Positions 15,529 to 19,286 of a DNA stretch of 19,286 nt are shown one piece after another. A model generated the notes under the pieces. The model searched no databases and was not told the origin of the DNA. It saw only the letters and a list, made by a program, of their open reading frames with translations. Position 1 is the stretch's first letter. Every line of letters starts with the position of its first letter. Position numbers and translations under genes: made by a program. Source of the DNA: JBDRGC01 sp043818215 (GTDB taxonomy: Bacteria > Chloroflexota > Anaerolineae > Anaerolineales > UBA11858); NCBI GenBank assembly GCA_043818215.1, contig JBDRGC010000243.1:1-19286 (forward strand), read 5' to 3'.

Positions 15529-17595
15529 ATGACCAAACAGCATCTTTTTTTTGTTGCCATCTTAGTAATAGTTAGTATTACGGGGGCCTGTAAAACTAAA
15601 GAACCTGAGACCATCGTTGAGACTGTGATCGTAGAGAAAGAGGGTGAGACGATTGTTGAGACTGTGGTGGCTACAGTTGAAGCCACAGAAGAAATTGCAG
15701 TTGATGAGTGTTGTGATATCTATCGTATCGGTATCTTGGAAGAGCCGGTTTCTCTAAATTATTGGAATTATCTAGGTGCTGGAAGTTCTGTATGGACTCG
15801 CTATGTAGTTTTAGATGATACCGCCCACCTCTTTGACCTCTCTGATAAACGTTTCCAGTTCATCCCATCTCTGGCGAAGGATATTCCGACACCGGTTGAG
15901 AACAGTGATGGTTCTTGGAGTGTTACGGTTGAAATGGTCGATGAGGCGATCTGGAGTGATGGTGAACCAATTACAGCCCATGATGTTGTCTTTACCCACA
16001 ACGTTTGCAAAGACCTAATATTAACATGGAATTGGCCAACTTATTGCTCGCCAGGTGGCGCTGACGTGGTTGCAGAAGCGATAGAGGATTTTACTGTGCA
16101 ATACACTTACCTTAACCAAACGCCAAGTTTGAGTAACTGGCAATTTGGTGTCGCAATGGCCCCGATTTTGCCAAAACATTTTTGGGCAAAGATTGTTGCA
16201 GAGGCTAGTGGTTTTATTGAAAATATAGAAATCCCCGAAATAGATCGTCCAGAAAACTGTAAAACCGGAGACCTTATCGGTTGCGATTCTTGGGCTGCTT
16301 ATGATGATGCATATAGTCAAGCCCAACACACTTTGTATCAAGCTGATGCACTCGATCAACCTGTAGCTGGCGGTTACATTATTGAAGACTGGGAACCTGG
16401 CCAATTTATTCGACTCACAGCAAATGAGCAATACTACTTCAGAGGTGCTGAAATCATTGAGTATGAGGATGGCACCTGGCTGCGCATCATGCCTGATGGC
16501 ACTCAATACCAGTTCTACGGGGATGCTGAGGGCGATGAAACCCTACATTATACCGTCGGTCCTTACAATCCTGAGATAGAATTCTCCATCTACAATTCTC
16601 AGGAAGCGGCTTTTTTGGCTTTGTCCGTCGGTGAAATTGATTATGTTCTCAATCCTCTACCTCTTACCCGTGATTTGCGCGAGCGAGTTCTGAAAAACGA
16701 AGACATCAAAACCTATGTCAATGCTGACTACGACATGTATTATTTAGCATTTAACATGATGAAATACCCGATGTCAGAACATGAATTTCGACAAGCCTTT
16801 GAAATTATCATTGATAGAGATTTTGTGATTAATCAAGTATTAGGAGGCGTGGTTAATCCTTTGTATTCCACTATGCCGCCAGGGAATCAGTTTTGGCACA
16901 ATCCCAATATTCTTGAGCAGTACGTTGGTTTAAACCGCGCCGAGCGTATCGATGTAGCTGTGCAGGTGCTGAAGCAAGCTGGATGGAGTTGGGAAAATGA
17001 ACCTTACTGGGATGATTTTATACAAGCTGTGGTGCCCGGTGATGGCTTGGTGATGCCTGACGGCGAACCCATGCCTGAGTTGACTCTCCTCGGTCCAGGT
17101 CCAGCTTTCGACCCCATCCGCGCTACTATTAATCAGTGGATTTCCGAGTGGGCTCGTGAGTTGGGTATGCCCGTGAAGTCTGAGATGACAGGACGGAATG
17201 CCATTTTGGATGCCGTTTTCATTGCAGCGGACTACGATATGTATATTTATGGATGGGGTCTGGGCCAGGTGGCTTTTCCTGCATACTTTGAGGAATTTTG
17301 GCACAGCCGCAATTGCACTTTTGAGACCGGCAATAAAAACACAACTTGTTTCAAGAATACGGAGTACGATGTTCTGGTGGACGAGTTTATGATCACTGGC
17401 GACATTGAACGGGCTCAAGAATTAGTCTACCAAATGCAGGTTTTATTGGCTGATCAGCGTCCTTTTATTCCACTATACTCCGAGCAAGTACATGATTTTG
17501 CTCGTGAACATGTGATTTTTCCCTACACTGAAATATTGGATGGTATCGAGTCCCAGGCCGGTATGCAGACCGCCACACAGGTTCTGTTCAAATAA
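15529..17595 (+). CDS. ABC transporter substrate-binding lipoprotein, family 5 (SBP3)
   Basis: Extracytoplasmic solute-binding protein of the peptide/nickel/opine class, 688 residues. I start it at the ATG at 15529, which yields a lipoprotein signal ending in T-G-A-C (Cys21; Thr at the -3 position is less usual than Leu). The in-frame ATG at 15463 would add 22 polar residues ahead of the signal and overlap the promoter. A short tether repeats ETIVETV twice. Motifs are in canonical order: W142-S-D-G-E-P-I-T-A-H-D, then G281-G-Y-I-I-E-D-W-E-P-G with 'NEQYYFRGAE', then R421-Q-A-F-E-I-I-I-D-R-D. No permease or ATPase follows, so it is an orphan receptor here. Its codon use looks more AT-rich at third positions than SBP2 (by eye). 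Family firm, ligand unknown. Confidence 0.93.
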   Translation: MTKQHLFFVAILVIVSITGACKTKEPETIVETVIVEKEGETIVETVVATVEATEEIAVDECCDIYRIGILEEPVSLNYWNYLGAGSSVWTRYVVLDDTAHLFDLSDKRFQFIPSLAKDIPTPVENSDGSWSVTVEMVDEAIWSDGEPITAHDVVFTHNVCKDLILTWNWPTYCSPGGADVVAEAIEDFTVQYTYLNQTPSLSNWQFGVAMAPILPKHFWAKIVAEASGFIENIEIPEIDRPENCKTGDLIGCDSWAAYDDAYSQAQHTLYQADALDQPVAGGYIIEDWEPGQFIRLTANEQYYFRGAEIIEYEDGTWLRIMPDGTQYQFYGDAEGDETLHYTVGPYNPEIEFSIYNSQEAAFLALSVGEIDYVLNPLPLTRDLRERVLKNEDIKTYVNADYDMYYLAFNMMKYPMSEHEFRQAFEIIIDRDFVINQVLGGVVNPLYSTMPPGNQFWHNPNILEQYVGLNRAERIDVAVQVLKQAGWSWENEPYWDDFIQAVVPGDGLVMPDGEPMPELTLLGPGPAFDPIRATINQWISEWARELGMPVKSEMTGRNAILDAVFIAADYDMYIYGWGLGQVAFPAYFEEFWHSRNCTFETGNKNTTCFKNTEYDVLVDEFMITGDIERAQELVYQMQVLLADQRPFIPLYSEQVHDFAREHVIFPYTEILDGIESQAGMQTATQVLFK

Positions 17596-17622
17596 TCCTG
17601 GCTCTCTCCTACTCTCAAATCA

Positions 17623-17631
17623 TGATACAAT
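17623..17631 (+). promoter_or_regulatory. Extended -10 element for the response regulator
   Basis: TGATACAAT, with TACAAT at 17626-17631 and the upstream TG of an extended -10; there is no good -35. Initiation would fall around 17638, about 4 nt before the ATG at 17642, implying a nearly leaderless mRNA. This agrees with the absence of a Shine-Dalgarno sequence. Confidence 0.5.
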
Positions 17632-17641
17632 ATTTCCCGTC

Positions 17642-18688
17642 ATGACAACTTATCGAATCCTCATCGTAGATGACCAGCCGGAAGTGAGGCGTGTGCTGAG
17701 TGCGGCAGTGGAGACGCTTGGCCCGGAATTCAAGGTGGCCGTTGTTCCCTCAGGCGAAGAGGCCTTTTTAGAAATCCATAGCCAACCATTCGATCTTATG
17801 GTCTGCGATATCATCCTTCCGGGGATTTCTGGGCTAGAGTTGTTACGTAAGGCTAAAACCCGCCACCCAGACATGAAAATTATTCTGGTCACAGGAGGAA
17901 TTGACCGGCAGCTAAGACGAGATGTTGCCGACGCGGGTGCTGACGCATTTTTTCTGAAACCGCTAGACACTGCTGACTTTCTGGATGCAGTTGAGCGCTG
18001 CTTGGGGTTGGTTAAATCGACTGCCTACGACCAGGGTTTGCTGGGCGTGGAGAAGCCTACTGAAAATGTGTCTGACCGGCTTGCAAGTTTGCGCAAGGAG
18101 TTGGATGCAATTTCTGCCGTGTTGTTGGATGACAGTGGGCGAGTTCTAGCTCGAGCCGGCGATTTACCGGACGCATCGGTCGAATCAGCATTGATACCCT
18201 CATTAATGGCCTCATTTAGCGCCAGTGCGAGAGTCGCTCGCTTTTTAGGGGCCAACCCCCCAAACGATTTATCACATTTCTCAGGCCCTAAGTATGATCT
18301 CTTTCTGGCACATGTGGGCGAAACTTGTGCTTTGTTAGTGGTTATCAATCCAGTAGACATAGATGGTGAGATCATCTCCCTCGTCCGTACAGTTTATTCT
18401 GGAGTGCGAGATCTGCTCGTCACCCTTCAACATCTGGGTGTCCATTTGAAATCTGATGACCAACTTCATCCTGTGGAACCTGAGGCTGACACCACTGAAG
18501 AAGAAGCTCCTATTCTGGATGCCCTCTTCCAGAATGCCGCTTCCGAAGTACTTAAAACTGATGAAATTGATACCTTTTGGAGCGAGGTAGCAGAAGGCGA
18601 GACTGCCAACCAGGTTGCCAGTGCAGACGCTCTCTCGTATGATCAGGCACGTCAATTGGGTTTGACTCCAGAAGATGATGGCGATTAG
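17642..18688 (+). CDS. Response regulator: receiver plus roadblock/LC7-like domain
   Basis: 348 residues from the ATG at 17642; upstream in-frame starts lie inside SBP3. Residues 1-120 are a complete receiver: acidic pair D10/D11, phospho-acceptor D56 in 'MVCDIILPG', switch T84, and K106 in 'FLKPLD'. There is no DNA-binding, GGDEF, HD-GYP or kinase domain. Instead, about 137-262 alternate helix and strand with 'ISAVLLDDSGRVLARAG' and 'LFLAHVGETCALLVVI', which resembles the roadblock/LC7 fold used by small-GTPase regulators. An acidic, probably disordered tail runs from about 275 ('EPEADTTEEEAP') with a short C-terminal helix. Likely a protein-interaction output rather than a transcription factor. 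The receiver is certain; the roadblock call is a pattern judgement. No histidine kinase is in the window. Confidence 0.88.
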   Translation: MTTYRILIVDDQPEVRRVLSAAVETLGPEFKVAVVPSGEEAFLEIHSQPFDLMVCDIILPGISGLELLRKAKTRHPDMKIILVTGGIDRQLRRDVADAGADAFFLKPLDTADFLDAVERCLGLVKSTAYDQGLLGVEKPTENVSDRLASLRKELDAISAVLLDDSGRVLARAGDLPDASVESALIPSLMASFSASARVARFLGANPPNDLSHFSGPKYDLFLAHVGETCALLVVINPVDIDGEIISLVRTVYSGVRDLLVTLQHLGVHLKSDDQLHPVEPEADTTEEEAPILDALFQNAASEVLKTDEIDTFWSEVAEGETANQVASADALSYDQARQLGLTPEDDGD

Positions 18689-18691
18689 CCA

Positions 18692-18721
18692 TTGCCAGTC
18701 TGGATAGGCTTATGATAGAAT
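18692..18721 (+). promoter_or_regulatory. tRNA-Gln promoter
   Basis: TTGCCA (18692-18697), an 18-nt spacer and TAGAAT (18716-18721) with an upstream TG (18713-18714). It lies about 30 nt before the mature tRNA 5' end, as expected for a primary tRNA transcript, and overlaps nothing coding. Confidence 0.6.
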
Positions 18722-18752
18722 TCAACCCGCTTGGTTAAGCCAGGCACTTTGT

Positions 18753-18823
18753 AGGGGAGTGGTGCAACGGCAGCACAGCAGTCTTTGGAACTGTTGATCC
18801 TGGTTCGAATCCGGGCTCCCCTG
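18753..18823 (+). tRNA. tRNA-Gln (anticodon UUG)
   Basis: Full cloverleaf: acceptor stem 18753-18759 with 18816-18822 (7 bp), D stem gtgc/gcac (18762-18765 with 18773-18776), anticodon stem 18778-18782 with 18790-18794 and loop 'ctttgga' giving anticodon TTG, a 4-nt variable loop, and T stem 18799-18803 with 18811-18815 around 'ttcgaat'. The discriminator base is G at 18823; the next bases are CCT, so CCA is not encoded and must be added after transcription. It reads CAA, and CAG by wobble. Confidence 0.95.
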
Positions 18824-18897
18824 CCTGACATTCTTTTGTGATGAAACTTGTAGTTGACGAAGACCCACACTTAGTTAATCAATCGAATACTCTTTGC

Positions 18898-18945
18898 ACA
18901 AACGAGCCTCGCGTTAGTGTTATAACCATGCGATGCTCGTTTTGT
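18898..18945 (+). terminator. Hairpin downstream of tRNA-Gln, possible terminator
   Basis: Arms 18898-18913 and 18929-18945 ('acaaacgagcctcgcg' and 'tgcgatgctcgttttgt') pair with one bulge and one mismatch around a 15-nt loop. The T-run lies inside the right arm rather than after it, so its efficiency as a terminator is uncertain. It begins 75 nt after the tRNA. Confidence 0.4.
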
Positions 18946-18976
18946 ATTTGGAGAGGACTTACGCAGTTGATCCCAG

Positions 18977-19226
18977 ATTAACCGCAGAGTGCGCGAAGAT
19001 CGCAGAGAAAATTAAGAAAAACAGTGAAAGACTCTGCGTTCTTTGCGAAGCATACCCGAAGGGTGCAGCGTACTCCGCGGTAAATAGAACGGGAGCATTT
19101 CAAGTGCGTAACTCCTAACCCGGACGAGCCGGAACCAAGGATTACACTGATTTTCACGGGTTTTCTTTTTGTTTTTTCCGTGCAATCCGTGACATCGTGC
19201 CCTTTGGGGAAATCTGTGGTTAATTT
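18977..19226. repeat. Composite palindromic intergenic repeat
   Basis: Non-coding. The outer ends 'attaaccgcaga' (18977-18988) and 'tctgtggttaat' (19213-19224) are inverted copies at 11 of 12 positions. Inside are two palindromes. The first pairs an arm at 18981-19007 with 19032-19047 plus 19071-19081; its right arm is split by a 23-nt insert (19048-19070). The second pairs 'ggattacactgattttcacgg' (about 19139-19159) imperfectly with 'ccgtgcaatccgtg' (19180-19193), the same 14-mer as in the repeat at 61-139. From 19227 to the end I see no further feature. Confidence 0.75.
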
Positions 19227-19286
19227 ACTTGTTTTTGCACAGCATACCCTACGTTATTGTGCAAGGACTCAACTACTAAGACCATA

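Noticed and set aside
17540..17641. N-terminal extension of the response regulator
   Set aside because: It would overlap SBP3 and its extended -10; receiver homology starts at the ATG at 17642.
18685..18870. Minus-strand frame across tRNA-Gln
   Set aside because: Antisense to a complete cloverleaf and its promoter.
18933..19118. 61-codon plus-strand frame near the end
   Set aside because: It is read through the composite palindromic repeat; the apparent protein is the translated repeat.

Overview
The window looks like chromosome of a Chloroflexota bacterium, most likely Anaerolineae. This is inferred from protein style: several large family-5 substrate-binding lipoproteins carrying Glu/Val-rich tethers behind the lipobox, a Dpp/Opp-type importer built around one of them, and a MoxR/DUF58/transglutaminase module. 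Composite palindromic intergenic repeats ('ccgtgcaatccgtg', 'accgcagag') at both ends fit too, but no ribosomal or other phylogenetic marker is present, so the assignment is tentative. Every gene I accept is on the plus strand.

Layout. Positions 1-184 hold a palindromic repeat directly ahead of a family-5 solute-binding lipoprotein (SBP1, 185-2128). A good sigma-70-type promoter follows immediately (2130-2157) and would give a leader of about 400 nt containing two inverted-repeat elements. Next comes a complete nickel/peptide/opine-type ABC importer: SBP2 (2571-5186), an intercistronic hairpin (5223-5257), two permeases (5280-6410, 6413-7768), two ATPases (7772-8740, 8744-9805) and a small two-helix membrane protein overlapping the last ATPase (9792-9995). 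A strong intrinsic terminator closes the unit at 10012-10056. A 0.6 kb non-coding stretch contains a 195-bp element with 24-bp inverted ends. Then comes a 1224-residue protein fusing DUF58 to a membrane-anchored transglutaminase-like domain (10649-14323), overlapped by a MoxR AAA+ ATPase (14316-15269). A second family-5 SBP without its own permeases (SBP3, 15529-17595) has a clear promoter. A response regulator with a roadblock/LC7-like second half (17642-18688) and tRNA-Gln(UUG) (18753-18823) follow. The window ends in a composite palindromic repeat related to the one at its start.

How the genes work together. SBP2, the two permeases and the two ATPases form one importer transcribed together; SBP1 and SBP3 are either alternative receptors for it or belong to transporters elsewhere. 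The MoxR ATPase and the DUF58-transglutaminase protein form a translationally coupled pair that probably acts at the cell envelope.

Most notable observation. The order of recognisable family-5 motifs in SBP2 is rotated. The segment that normally forms the second half of the mature protein comes first (about residues 78-420), the normal first half comes second (about 424-765), and an extra beta-rich domain closes the protein. SBP1 and SBP3 in the same window keep the normal order, so they are internal controls. I read SBP2 as a circularly permuted solute-binding protein. Its partner permease also carries a non-standard extracytoplasmic insert of about 170 residues, which may be a matching adaptation.
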